Positions 1-15,069 of a DNA stretch of 64,000 nucleotides are shown in pieces; within the stretch, counting starts at the first letter, position 1, and each line of letters starts with the position of its first letter. This DNA comes from Trypanosoma brucei gambiense DAL972 (lineage: Eukaryota; Euglenozoa; Kinetoplastea; Trypanosomatida; Trypanosomatidae): positions 2,480,001-2,544,000 of the forward strand of contig NC_026743.1 of the NCBI RefSeq assembly GCF_000210295.1, given 5' to 3'. The notes under the pieces are model-generated. The model searched no databases. It was not told the DNA's origin and saw only the letters and a list, made by a program, of their open reading frames with translations. Both the position numbers and the translations under genes were made by a program.

Positions 1-1772
1 AAGCGCGGAGTGACGGCCAACTCACCCATTGCAGCTTCAGCACGGCGCTGTAGGTAGTATGCTTTAAGAACATCACATGCCTCCTGTCGGAGCGAGGGAT
101 GGCAGTTATGTCGACAAAAAGCTATAAAGCGCTGAACCGTCTCAAGCGGAAGTGGGGGGCCACTAGTTTTTGCCACCGTACGGGATCCACCACCTTTTAC
201 GCACCGGTGCAACTGCAACACGTGATCCGAAAGAGAGCGGGAAGCGTCAGCCGACGGGCTCCGCATGCAAATCACAATGTCAAAGCGCGTAAATAGCGCA
301 GGAGACAGGTTAAGGTTTGCTGGTATGGACTTTGTATCATCGAAGCGCCCCCCTATGGGGTTTCCCGCGGTGAGAATCGCCGTATGCACAGGCACCGAAA
401 ATACCATACCAGCCTTAGCCATCGAAACAGACTCCTGTTCCATGACCTCAAGAAGGGCATTATGCTCAGGAACCCCTTTGTCAATCTCGTCAATGCATGT
501 TATGCCGCCGTCGCCGTGCACAACAGCACCCGCCTCAAACGAGGTTTCACCGGTTGTGGGGTCCCTCGACAGCGTTAAGGTCAAACCACACGACGAAGAA
601 GTATGAGCACAGACGAAGGAACTGCGTGGGGCGACAGTGCAGGCCGCACGCAGCAATTGCGACTTGCCGAGACCGGGATCCCCCACAATTAGCAAATGTA
701 TGTTGCTGCGGGTGCGCTTCTTCATCGCAGTGCCTCCCACCACAGCCAGTATAATCGCCTCTTTCACATGTTCAAGCCCAAAAATAGATGGTGCAAGTGA
801 GCCGCACAGCATGGAGAACCATTGCGGGTTGCGGACCATTTCGTAAAAACGCCCACTCTCCTCCAACGAGTCTATCGTCTGCATGGGCCCTCGAACGGCG
901 CTGTGCCGGCTGTTCTCGACAAAGCAGGCCCGAACAGCAATTTGCTGCGTAGCATTCGTCCGTCCTTCCCCACGTCTTGCACACAGAACGCCGCAAACAA
1001 CAACGTGCTCACCGACTGTTGCTATATTTATCCAGATACCACGTAAATCAACAACAATCATATTGTGTATGCCACTACTCACAGTGGATCCATCGTAAGA
1101 CTCAGTCTGTTCCTGTACCTTTAGCAACTGCACCTCCTCGCACTCACCCCGCTCCAGCAATGGAGCCCAATTGTAACCGCGACATCGACCACTGCAACGG
1201 CCAGGATAAACCAAGACCCCATCCTCCGTTGGCGCCTTGACAACTGCTGCACACAAGTTACACCTGTATGTCATCTCAATGCAGGTTACTCGTGGGGGGC
1301 TCATTCGCACAACAGTGCCGCGCACAGTTACCAGCTTCCCAAGCAACGAGGCTCCTAAAGTATCAAAAGGCGTCGCGCAGCCGTCATCGCCAATTACAAT
1401 GCACAGCAACCGCCATGAACCCAACTCGCCTATTTGACGGTTCTTCTGATGTTGCTGGAAATAAAGCACAGCTTTAAAGAACTCCAGTAATGGGATGACA
1501 AGCCGGGGTTGCCCTACAACGGCATTTCGCATTGGCGTCTCCATCATGTCAATGCGCAGATCAACGGTGAAGGTAAAGATTGCGAGCTTCAAACAGGGCA
1601 TGTGTTCTTTGGAGGCGGAGGACGAACGTATTTGTAACGGGGCAAGAAACCCCGCAAAAAGACGCCACATTTCACCAACAGCGTCCTCATCGTACGATAA
1701 GGGCGCCAGGTGTGAGCAATGAACGGCCCAAAGCACCTTTACCGCTTCCTGTGGAACGCCATTCATCGACAT
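1..1772 (-). CDS. MCM8: MCM8-type DNA helicase, 3'-truncated by the window edge
   Basis: Hexameric AAA+ DNA helicase of the MCM family, acting in the nucleus in replication and homologous recombination. I translated the minus strand by hand: the frame is open from ATG 1772 to the window edge, giving about 590 residues and lacking the C-terminus. Visible are a Cys4 zinc-binding segment (CNLC then CSGRC, near residues 170-200), Walker A GDPGLGKSQLL (about 363-373), Walker B CIDEID (about 425), the MCM segment GNPIGGRF, and the arginine-finger motif TRFDIV (about 499). The segment after Walker A (VAPRSSFVCAHTSSSCGLT) and VMEQESVSMAKAG resemble MCM8 more than MCM2-7; MCM9 is the main alternative. 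A second ATG two codons downstream is also possible. No broken frame was seen. Confidence 0.85.
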   Translation of the reverse strand, partial: MSMNGVPQEAVKVLWAVHCSHLAPLSYDEDAVGEMWRLFAGFLAPLQIRSSSASKEHMPCLKLAIFTFTVDLRIDMMETPMRNAVVGQPRLVIPLLEFFKAVLYFQQHQKNRQIGELGSWRLLCIVIGDDGCATPFDTLGASLLGKLVTVRGTVVRMSPPRVTCIEMTYRCNLCAAVVKAPTEDGVLVYPGRCSGRCRGYNWAPLLERGECEEVQLLKVQEQTESYDGSTVSSGIHNMIVVDLRGIWINIATVGEHVVVCGVLCARRGEGRTNATQQIAVRACFVENSRHSAVRGPMQTIDSLEESGRFYEMVRNPQWFSMLCGSLAPSIFGLEHVKEAIILAVVGGTAMKKRTRSNIHLLIVGDPGLGKSQLLRAACTVAPRSSFVCAHTSSSCGLTLTLSRDPTTGETSFEAGAVVHGDGGITCIDEIDKGVPEHNALLEVMEQESVSMAKAGMVFSVPVHTAILTAGNPIGGRFDDTKSIPANLNLSPALFTRFDIVICMRSPSADASRSLSDHVLQLHRCVKGGGSRTVAKTSGPPLPLETVQRFIAFCRHNCHPSLRQEACDVLKAYYLQRRAEAAMGELAVTPR

Positions 1773-2072
1773 CCCTTCTACATCAGAAAATGATTTGGTT
1801 GGTATTTGATATATGTGTTGTACATATCTGCATGCAGGTGCGTGTTTTTTTAATATGCCCACGCAAACAACAGAGAGGTAACTAGCGGTACAACACTACG
1901 CCGCAAACTCCGCGTAGGCACGTAACAATTATGAAGAAACTTTTAGCTTTTTGACAGTACCACGCAGTAGTGGTATTGGAAACAAAACCCTCCCAAAACG
2001 CCTCTTCTCACGCAACCCAGACCCGCCACAAAACACACTGCAGGCCACCACACAAAGCGCGACGTTAAAAGC
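1773..2072. other. Intergenic region, MCM8 / glutaredoxin
   Basis: No gene is seen. On the minus strand this should hold the 3'UTR of the glutaredoxin gene and the 5'UTR of MCM8. A modest coding-strand pyrimidine run lies at about 1860-1885, with possible AG acceptors between it and the MCM8 start. Confidence 0.6.
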
Positions 2073-2468
2073 TCAGAGAAGATCCTTCTCCTTTAGAAGC
2101 TTAGTCAGTTGGCCACTGAGAAGCATACCCTTACAAACATCATAGCCACCAACGAGGTCACCGTCAATGTACAACTGAGGGTACGTTGGCCAGTCGCTAT
2201 ATATCTTCAGTCCCTCGCACACCTCATCGTCCTCCAGAATGTTGTAAAAGCTATACTTCACGCCTAGTTGATGCATCATATCCACCATTTTCACCGTAAA
2301 CCCGCAGCGAGGCTCCTGGGGCGTGCCCGTAAGGAAAATGACAATCCGATCCTCAGCGATAATCCTGCGTATTGCCGCCGCAAGTTCAGGTTTAACCTGA
2401 TCTGGAGCACGGTTCGGTAGCGTGCAACGCAGGAAAGCGGGACTGGATGCAAAAATGCGGCGCAGCAT
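2073..2468 (-). CDS. Mitochondrial monothiol (1-Cys) glutaredoxin, CGFT type
   Basis: A monothiol glutaredoxin, a family that carries and transfers Fe-S clusters using glutathione or trypanothione as ligand. The 131-residue protein starts at ATG 2468; the frame opens two codons earlier only with GTG. The N-terminus (MLRRIFASSPAFLR) is Arg-rich without acids, like a mitochondrial presequence. The thioredoxin-fold core follows: IVIFLTGTPQEPRCGFTVKM with the single active-site Cys (CGFT where most relatives have CGFS), then the glutathione-binding segments WPTYPQLYIDG and GGYDV. T. brucei has several 1-Cys glutaredoxins that differ in this tetrapeptide; this may be 1-C-Grx2, but I assign the paralogue number only tentatively. 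Confidence 0.9.
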   Translation of the reverse strand: MLRRIFASSPAFLRCTLPNRAPDQVKPELAAAIRRIIAEDRIVIFLTGTPQEPRCGFTVKMVDMMHQLGVKYSFYNILEDDEVCEGLKIYSDWPTYPQLYIDGDLVGGYDVCKGMLLSGQLTKLLKEKDLL

Positions 2469-2689
2469 GGGCACCTAATTCTCTGCCTTCAGGACAAATC
2501 AGTAACGAGAGAGGATCCACATGAAGGTGAAATAGAGCAGTTAAAACAGGTACTTATTCGCCCTCTACATCAAAGAAACCGGGGCTCGTGGGGGGAGGGG
2601 GGGAAGTTATCCCATTGCAAGAGCGTTAAGCACCCAGCGGATGACCTCAACCAAATTCGGTGCCGCCAGGGAGACCGGTCGAACACTGC

Positions 2690-3724
2690 TTAACCGCTCT
2701 TCTCCAGGGCATTGCCAACAACATGAAGTGTGTTACTTTCAAACAAAAGACCAGCCGGGCTGAACTGAGGAAACAGAAAACGAGGAGGCGACGGAAATGA
2801 CCTGCAGGTAACGGTACCGTTAACGCACCGCAAAAATATAAACTTCCTCCCCAGAAGCATGGCCCACACATCTCTACCATTACTCGTCATCATCACCGTA
2901 TGAACACCTAGATTCTCACTAAAATCCCTTGCGTCAGCACAACCACTGATGCGCTGAATCCACAATGGCCCACCGGTGTAACGCGCGTCGTGCAGGAAAA
3001 CGGTACCGCAACCCGTCGCCACAGCATACAACGGGGACCCGCTTCCACCTCCCTGTACTGCCTCGAGAGGTCCAACTCCCTCCGGGATCTTCATTTGGAG
3101 TTGGGCCTCGCCGTGTGAATCAAAGGTGAATAAAGTGTCACGCGAGGACGCGACAAACCCCCCGGCACAGAAATGAGGATATTGCTGTCGATGTAAATCC
3201 AGCTTGTCGACGTTGGGGCGCAGACTCATCTTCCACGCCGTCGCATATTCGAAGGAAGTTCCCCACATCACACCCGTCTCCCCCTTACGAACGCAAACAG
3301 CATCCGCCCCACCACCACCGTTGCCACACAAAGGCACAACCTTGCTCACATAAACCCCCCTCTCCCACGGTTCACCAACAAATATGGTACTGCAGTCCCC
3401 ACTACTACCTTTGGTATTATCGGTAGCACACAGTGGAACACTGTGCAGCGTCACAGTTGAAGCTGCATCAGCGAGCGCAAGCACCGCACGGTTCCCAGAG
3501 TGGGGTACGTAACCCGCACCATCTGTTAGCAGTCGGTGATGCTGCGGAAAAAATCTATGGACAGTGACGGCCCCACCAGAAACCGACGCCGAACATGCCT
3601 TGTCGTGTCCAACCAGCAACAGTGAGGGTTGTGAAGAGTCACGACAAAAAGATATTGCATCAACGCATACGAGCGGGAATGAGCATACAGTGGCACACGC
3701 AGGGATGGCTGTAATGTCGAGCAT
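2690..3724 (-). CDS. Beta-propeller (WD40-like) protein of unknown function
   Basis: Hypothetical protein of 344 residues; the ATG at 3724 follows an in-frame GTG one codon upstream. The sequence is built of short beta-strand-like segments ending in hydrophobic/Ser/His-Asp patterns (for example SLLLVGHDKACSASVSGGAV, PLYAVATGCGTVFLHDARY and DVWAMLLGRKFIFLRC), as in a degenerate WD40 propeller filling the whole chain. No catalytic motif, signal peptide or membrane segment is seen. The coding strand upstream has a T13 run (3791-3803) suited to trans-splicing. An out-of-frame ATG 13 nt upstream opens a short overlapping uORF. Function is unknown; the fold is an inference from pattern only. Confidence 0.75.
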   Translation of the reverse strand: MLDITAIPACATVCSFPLVCVDAISFCRDSSQPSLLLVGHDKACSASVSGGAVTVHRFFPQHHRLLTDGAGYVPHSGNRAVLALADAASTVTLHSVPLCATDNTKGSSGDCSTIFVGEPWERGVYVSKVVPLCGNGGGGADAVCVRKGETGVMWGTSFEYATAWKMSLRPNVDKLDLHRQQYPHFCAGGFVASSRDTLFTFDSHGEAQLQMKIPEGVGPLEAVQGGGSGSPLYAVATGCGTVFLHDARYTGGPLWIQRISGCADARDFSENLGVHTVMMTSNGRDVWAMLLGRKFIFLRCVNGTVTCRSFPSPPRFLFPQFSPAGLLFESNTLHVVGNALEKSG

Positions 3725-4247
3725 CACCCGTCGCCATGAAGGACCACCACCTTCACGTACGGCAAATGTGCAACTAGATTCGAGAATTAGAAAAAAAAAA
3801 AAAGTGGCAAGCAGACTAATTTGTAGGGCACCAACGAATGACGAGTAAAATAAACAGAAGGGAATACAACAACCGACCTCGGGGAGCGGTAACGTATTTT
3901 AAGAGGATGCACACAGGAAACCCAGACACACTTGCCACACCGATCACCGCCAAAGTACATACGCGCATAAAGGTATGAACTGTCGTCTGTGAAAAGGCCA
4001 AATAAGAGGCCGTTCACAGAAGACTAGAGTTGTTGCAAACACCGTCAGCCACTCCAATTCAGTGCACCAGAGGAGCAAAAGCAAAAAAAACGACAACAGG
4101 CCAACATATCACTTATCGCCTGTGCGTTAAGAACAGAAATCACCATGTAACATCGCCATGGCTGAACCAAGGGGGAATTGAGAAATCAAATATGCTGAGT
4201 GACAAACAACGCCGACTGCTTCAGAGAGGAGCACAGTCCGTTATGCA
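3725..4247. other. Intergenic region with trans-splicing tract for the propeller gene
   Basis: Minus-strand pyrimidine run T13 at 3791-3803, followed by AG in the coding direction before the ATG at 3724. The rest is presumably the 3'UTR of the carrier gene; no other coding signal is seen. Confidence 0.55.
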
Positions 4248-5390
4248 TCACTTATTATCTCCTGGGGGCCTACCGTCTGAGTCGACGTGGTTACTGATGC
4301 GGACCCCATTGCCACCTGTGGCTGACAGACCAACAGAAACCTTGAAACTGTCGTATAGGAGCCACTGCAAAGCTGTCAACGCTCCCGTCATCATCATACG
4401 GAGCTCAACGCCTTTCCACAGCCCACTCCACCCAAGTTCCCGAACAATCTGGACCACCTTCCTCTTGTCCGCCGCGGGCGAACCCTCTACACGCTGATTG
4501 AGCTTCGACACCACCGTGTCTGCAGGATGAGACACTGCTGCACAAAGGAAACCGGCAAGTACACCAGATATGACCGACACCAACAGCTGAACGTACTTCG
4601 GTGCGGGGTCACTAGGGGACGTTAACAAATAGCGATACGCCAGGCGTACAATAACCTCGAAGCTGAGAAATTTGACAACGGTGTAGGGAACCTGTCGGCA
4701 CCAGAGTGCCGGAAGACCCTTATAAAACCCATAGATACCCTCACTTGAGTACACAAGCGGAAAGAAATACGACAACTCCGTATGGGCAACATTTGATGTT
4801 TGGATAATGATTTTGACAGCCTCCCAGGGTGCCAAAGCAACGTCGGCGAAGATCTCAGCTACACCGCTAGAGACGACAAAAATACCCAATTTGCTAACAT
4901 AGCTGAGCACCATCGGAGATGCGGCAGATCCTTCAAGCCTTGAGCAAAACCAAAACTTCAGTAACTCATACAACAAAAATTTTAGACCACCCTGTGAGGA
5001 ATAACCAAAAAAAGTAGGAACCCACCCTCTCGTAAACACTGAAATCGACCGAAACCAACACCCACCACAATTCCTCCACAAAGAGCGAAAACCGTCTGTC
5101 ATAGAATTGTACAGTCCAACCTGCACACCACATTTTACCAAATCAACAGGAGTCATGGACGTATGGGCCAAACCACTAATGACACCACCAAGAAAGCAAC
5201 AAAAAAAATAAAATGCGGAAAACTCGACAACAACACGCCTACTCCACACGAATAAAAAAGATAAAGTAAAAAAAACAAAATAAACAAAAAACAAACGATA
5301 AGCAACATAATCACCTTCAAATGAAAATAACCGCGACACAACCACAAAATAGAGCCTAAATTTCCCTAAAAAATCAAATCGACCTAACAT
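4248..5390 (-). CDS. Mitochondrial carrier, phosphate-carrier (PiC) subfamily
   Basis: Inner-membrane solute carrier that by homology imports inorganic phosphate into the mitochondrial matrix. The 380 residues hold three carrier repeats with signatures PVDLVK, PWEAVK and PADTVVS. The third is non-canonical for the superfamily but typical of phosphate carriers, as are WVPTFFGYSSQGGLKF, YKGLPALWCRQVPYTVVKF and GALTALQW. Homology starts near residue 58; the preceding segment is a hydrophobic, Phe/Val-rich stretch encoded in very T-rich DNA. ATG 5390 is the only start upstream of repeat 1, since the next Met lies inside it. The gene stands directly downstream of the H2B array. T. brucei encodes two phosphate carriers (MCP8 and MCP11); which one this is I cannot tell from sequence alone. 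Confidence 0.88.
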   Translation of the reverse strand: MLGRFDFLGKFRLYFVVVSRLFSFEGDYVAYRLFFVYFVFFTLSFLFVWSRRVVVEFSAFYFFCCFLGGVISGLAHTSMTPVDLVKCGVQVGLYNSMTDGFRSLWRNCGGCWFRSISVFTRGWVPTFFGYSSQGGLKFLLYELLKFWFCSRLEGSAASPMVLSYVSKLGIFVVSSGVAEIFADVALAPWEAVKIIIQTSNVAHTELSYFFPLVYSSEGIYGFYKGLPALWCRQVPYTVVKFLSFEVIVRLAYRYLLTSPSDPAPKYVQLLVSVISGVLAGFLCAAVSHPADTVVSKLNQRVEGSPAADKRKVVQIVRELGWSGLWKGVELRMMMTGALTALQWLLYDSFKVSVGLSATGGNGVRISNHVDSDGRPPGDNK

Positions 5391-5493
5391 TTACCTAAAA
5401 GAAAGGAAACAGAGGGAAAAAAATAAAACAAAAAAACAAAACAAAATACAAAAAAATACAAAAAATAAACAAAAACGGAGAGATTTAGGATGT

Positions 5494-5970
<477 letters not shown>

Positions 5971-6329
5971 TCAACGCACAGGTAACACGAGGGCAGCGCA
6001 CGCAAGTCAAAGGGGAGAGGAAGATTATGTGACCGCACAGCAACAGCAGCAAGCGCGGGTAACAGCTGACAGCGACTTCTTTGCCATGACACGCTGCCTT
6101 GCATAGCAGTACATAGCGCCTGCGGCCACACCGATACATACACACTGTGAAATGCGCTAGCGGTGCCAAAAGCGAATGCGAATGCCTTCATGTCAGCGCG
6201 TGGACCACACGCACACACACACACACACGAAAAGAACGAAGGCAGCGGCACATTCCGGCAAACAGTGAAATCTATCACCACCACAAGGAGAGGGTATGGT
6301 GGGGGGAAAATAAAAAAGGAATATCAATG

Positions 6330-6341
6330 CCTCACCTGAGG
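6330..6341 (-). promoter_or_regulatory. Conserved short inverted repeat in the H2B 3'UTR
   Basis: A CCTC-AGGT-GAGG hairpin-capable palindrome lies 58 nt beyond the stop of copy 2 and recurs unchanged at the same place in the other inner units (for example at 7235 and 8560). Copy 1 lacks it. It could mark 3'UTR regulation of histone mRNA or simply be part of the homogenised repeat. Confidence 0.35.
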
Positions 6342-6398
6342 GGCACTGAGGGATCTAATGTCAAGGTGGCAAACCAAAGGTCTCCTGATGTAGGATGT

Positions 6399-6875
<477 letters not shown>

Positions 6876-7303
6876 TCAACGCACAGGTAACACGAGGGCA
6901 GCGCACGCAAGTCAAAGGGGAGAGGAAGATTATGTGACCGCACAGCAACAGCAGCAAGCGCGGGTAACAGCTGACAGCGACTTCTTTGCCATGACACGCT
7001 GCCTTGCATAGCAGTACATAGCGCCTGCGGCCACACCGATACATACACACTGTGAAATGCGCTAGCGGTGCCAAAAGCGAATGCGAATGCCTTCGTGTCA
7101 GCGCGTGGACCACACGCACACACACACACACACGAAAAGAACGAAGGCAGCGGCACATTCCGGCAAACAGTGAAATCTATCACCACCACAAGGAGAGGGT
7201 ATGGTGGGGGGAAAATAAAAAAGGAATATCAATGCCTCACCTGAGGGGCACTGAGGGATCTAATGTCAAGGTGGCAAACCAAAGGTCTCCTGATGTAGGA
7301 TGT

Positions 7304-8073
<770 letters not shown>

Positions 8074-8173
8074 NNNNNNNNNNNNNNNNNNNNNNNNNNN
8101 NNNNNNNNNNNNNNNNNNNNNNNNNNNNNNNNNNNNNNNNNNNNNNNNNNNNNNNNNNNNNNNNNNNNNNNNN
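8074..8173. other. Assembly gap of 100 N
   Basis: Exactly 100 undetermined bases, the usual placeholder for a gap of unknown size. It lies within the H2B array between two atypical units, so sequence and array copies may be missing here. Confidence 0.99.
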
Positions 8174-8423
8174 GAAGTGGTTGCAGTTCTACGCACAGGT
8201 AACACGAGGGCAGCGCACGCAAGTCAAAGGGGAGAGGAAGATTATGTGGCCGCACAGCAACAGCAGCAAGCGCGGGTACCAGCTGACAGCGAATTCTACA
8301 GCGTGACACGCTGCCTGGCATAGCAGTACATAGCGCAGGCGACCACACCGATACATACACACTGAGAAATGCGCTAGCGGTGCCAAAAGCGAATGCGAAT
8401 GCCTTCATGTCAGCGCGTGGACC

Positions 8424-8459
<36 letters not shown>

Positions 8460-8627
8460 AAAGAACGAAGGCAGCGGCACATTCCGGCAAACAGTGAAAT
8501 CTATCACCACCACAAGGAGAGGGTATGGTGGGGGGAAAATAAAAAAGGAATATCAATGCCTCACCTGAGGGGCACTGAGGGATCTAATGTCAAGGTGGCA
8601 AACCAAAGGTCTCCTGATGTAGGGTGT

Positions 8628-9104
<477 letters not shown>

Positions 9105-9530
9105 TCAACGCACAGGTAACACGAGGGCAGCGCACGCAAGTCAAAGGGGAGAGGAAGATTATGTGACCGCACAGCAACAGCAGCAAGCGCGGGTAACAGC
9201 TGACAGCGACTTCTTTGCCATGACACGCTGCCTTGCATAGCAGTACATAGCGCCTGCGGCCACACCGATACATACACACTGTGAAATGCGCTAGCGGTGC
9301 CAAAAGCGAATGCGAATGCCTTCGTGTCAGCGCGTGGACCACACGCACACACACACACACGAAAAGAACGAAGGCAGCGGCACATTCCGGCAAACAGTGA
9401 AATCTATCACCACCACAAGGAGAGGGTATGGTGGGGGGAAAATAAAAAAGGAATATCAATGCCTCACCTGAGGGGCACTGAGGGATCTAATGTCAAGGTG
9501 GCAAACCAAAGGTCTCCTGATGTAGGATGT

Positions 9531-10007
<477 letters not shown>

Positions 10008-10435
10008 TCAACGCACAGGTAACACGAGGGCAGCGCACGCAAGTCAAAGGGGAGAGGAAGATTATGTGACCGCACAGCAACAGCAGCAAGCGCGGGTAAC
10101 AGCTGACAGCGACTTCTTTGCCATGACACGCTGCCTTGCATAGCAGTACATAGCGCCTGCGGCCACACCGATACATACACACTGTGAAATGCGCTAGCGG
10201 TGCCAAAAGCGAATGCGAATGCCTTCATGTCAGCGCGTGGACCACACGCACACACACACACACACGAAAAGAACGAAGGCAGCGGCACATTCCGGCAAAC
10301 AGTGAAATCTATCACCACCACAAGGAGAGGGTATGGTGGGGGGAAAATAAAAAAGGAATATCAATGCCTCACCTGAGGGGCACTGAGGGATCTAATGTCA
10401 AGGTGGCAAACCAAAGGTCTCCTGATGTAGGATGT

Positions 10436-10912
<477 letters not shown>

Positions 10913-11340
10913 TCAACGCACAGGTAACACGAGGGCAGCGCACGCAAGTCAAAGGGGAGAGGAAGATTATGTGACCGCACAGCAACAGCAGCAAGCGCGG
11001 GTAACAGCTGACAGCGACTTCTTTGCCATGACACGCTGCCTTGCATAGCAGTACATAGCGCCTGCGGCCACACCGATACATACACACTGTGAAATGCGCT
11101 AGCGGTGCCAAAAGCGAATGCGAATGCCTTCATGTCAGCGCGTGGACCACACGCACACACACACACACACGAAAAGAACGAAGGCAGCGGCACATTCCGG
11201 CAAACAGTGAAATCTATCACCACCACAAGGAGAGGGTATGGTGGGGGGAAAATAAAAAAGGAATATCAATGCCTCACCTGAGGGGCACTGAGGGATCTAA
11301 TGTCAAGGTGGCAAACCAAAGGTCTCCTGATGTAGGATGT

Positions 11341-11817
<477 letters not shown>

Positions 11818-12252
11818 TCAACGCACAGGTAACACGAGGGCAGCGCACGCAAGTCAAAGGGGAGAGGAAGATTATGTGACCGCACAGCAACAGCAGCAAG
11901 CGCGGGTAACAGCTGACAGCGACTTCTTTGCCATGACACGCTGCCTTGCATAGCAGTACATAGCGCCTGCGGCCACACCGATACATACACACTGTGAAAT
12001 GCGCTAGCGGTGCCAAAAGCGAATGCGAATGCCTTCGTGTCAGCGCGTGGACCACACGCACACACACACACACACACGAAAAGAACGAAGGCAGCGGCAC
12101 ATTCCGGCAAACAGTGAAATCTATCACCACCACAAGGAGAGGGTATGGTGGGGGGAAAATAAAAAAGAAAAGGAATATCAATGCCTCACCTGAGGGGCAC
12201 TGAGGGATCTAATGTCAAGGTGGCAAACCAAAGGTCTCCTGATGTAGGATGT

Positions 12253-12729
<477 letters not shown>

Positions 12730-13165
12730 TCAACGCACAGGTAACACGAGGGCAGCGCACGCAAGTCAAAGGGGAGAGGAAGATTATGTGACCGCACAGC
12801 AACAGCAGCAAGCGCGGGTAACAGCTGACAGCGACTTCTTTGCCATGACACGCTGCCTTGCATAGCAGTACATAGCGCCTGCGGCCACACCGATACATAC
12901 ACACTGTGAAATGCGCTAGCGGTGCCAAAAGCGAATGCGAATGCCTTCATGTCAGCGCGTGGACCACACGCACACACACACACACACACACACACGAAAA
13001 GAACGAAGGCAGCGGCACATTCCGGCAAACAGTGAAATCTATCACCACCACAAGGAGAGGGTATGGTGGGGGGAAAATAAAAAAGGAATATCAATGCCTC
13101 ACCTGAGGGGCACTGAGGGATCTAATGTCAAGGTGGCAAACCAAAGGTCTCCTGATGTAGGATGT

Positions 13166-13642
<477 letters not shown>

Positions 13643-14070
13643 TCAACGCACAGGTAACACGAGGGCAGCGCACGCAAGTCAAAGGGGAGAGGAAGATTAT
13701 GTGACCGCACAGCAACAGCAGCAAGCGCGGGTAACAGCTGACAGCGACTTCTTTGCCATGACACGCTGCCTTGCATAGCAGTACATAGCGCCTGCGGCCA
13801 CACCGATACATACACACTGTGAAATGCGCTAGCGGTGCCAAAAGCGAATGCGAATGCCTTCGTGTCAGCGCGTGGACCACACGCACACACACACACACGA
13901 AAAGAACGAAGGCAGCGGCACATTCCGGCAAACAGTGAAATCTATCACCACCACAAGGAGAGGATATGGTGGGGGGAAAATAAAAAAAAGGAATATCAAT
14001 GCCTCACCTGAGGGGCACTGAGGGATCTAATGTCAAGGTGGCAAACCAAAGGTCTCCTGATGTAGGATGT

Positions 14071-14547
<477 letters not shown>

Positions 14548-14733
14548 TCAACGCACAGGTAACACGAGGGCAGCGCACGCAAGTCAAAGGGGAGAGGAAG
14601 ATTATGTGACCGCACAGCAACAGCAGCAGGCGCGGGTAACAGCTGACAGCGACTTCTTTGCCATGACACGCTGCCTTGCATAGCAGTACATGGCGCCTGC
14701 GGCCACACCGATACATACACACTGTTTGATTTA

Positions 14734-15069
14734 TTATTTTTTTTCGTTTGATTTGTTTTGCGCATCGTAATTCTTGTTTTTTTCTGCCATTACACGTAAA
14801 ATGGATCCTGTTCCTGTTATGTTATGGAGTTCTGCATGCCACAGCAGGTATGTTTTGCTGTTTTTTGCGTCGCGATCGAGGCAGAAGTAAAGAACTTTCA
14901 TGAGTGTGTCTTGCTGCCTTTCGTTGATTCCTTGTAGTACGTGTTTTATTTCACTACTACTGGTCCCTTTGGTGTGGAGTTGACTTGATACTTCTTTTAC
15001 AGCCGCTGATGTTAGTTGAGAATACGTGGTTTGCTGTAGCTGATCCAGAAGTTCTTTTAATTCTTTCAT
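14734..15069 (-). CDS. ARPC5: ARP2/3 complex subunit 5 (p16-Arc)
   Basis: Small subunit of the actin-nucleating ARP2/3 complex, cytoplasmic. The 111 residues carry the ARPC5 signature in order: INERQQDTLMKVLYFCLDRD (family: D-K/N-x-DLLMKYIYKGFE), TYLLWHAEL (family: LLQWHEKA) and TGSILRVMAEK (family: GSIVRVLTARK). The start is ATG 15069. The acidic N-terminal arm found in animal ARPC5 (about 40 residues) is absent, and the C-terminus has a Lys/Asn-rich tail in AT-rich DNA. The stop codon lies only about 10 bp from the edge of the H2B array, so its 3'UTR must be array-derived. No strong pyrimidine tract is visible upstream on the coding strand. Confidence 0.8.
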   Translation of the reverse strand: MKELKELLDQLQQTTYSQLTSAAVKEVSSQLHTKGTSSSEIKHVLQGINERQQDTLMKVLYFCLDRDAKNSKTYLLWHAELHNITGTGSILRVMAEKNKNYDAQNKSNEKK

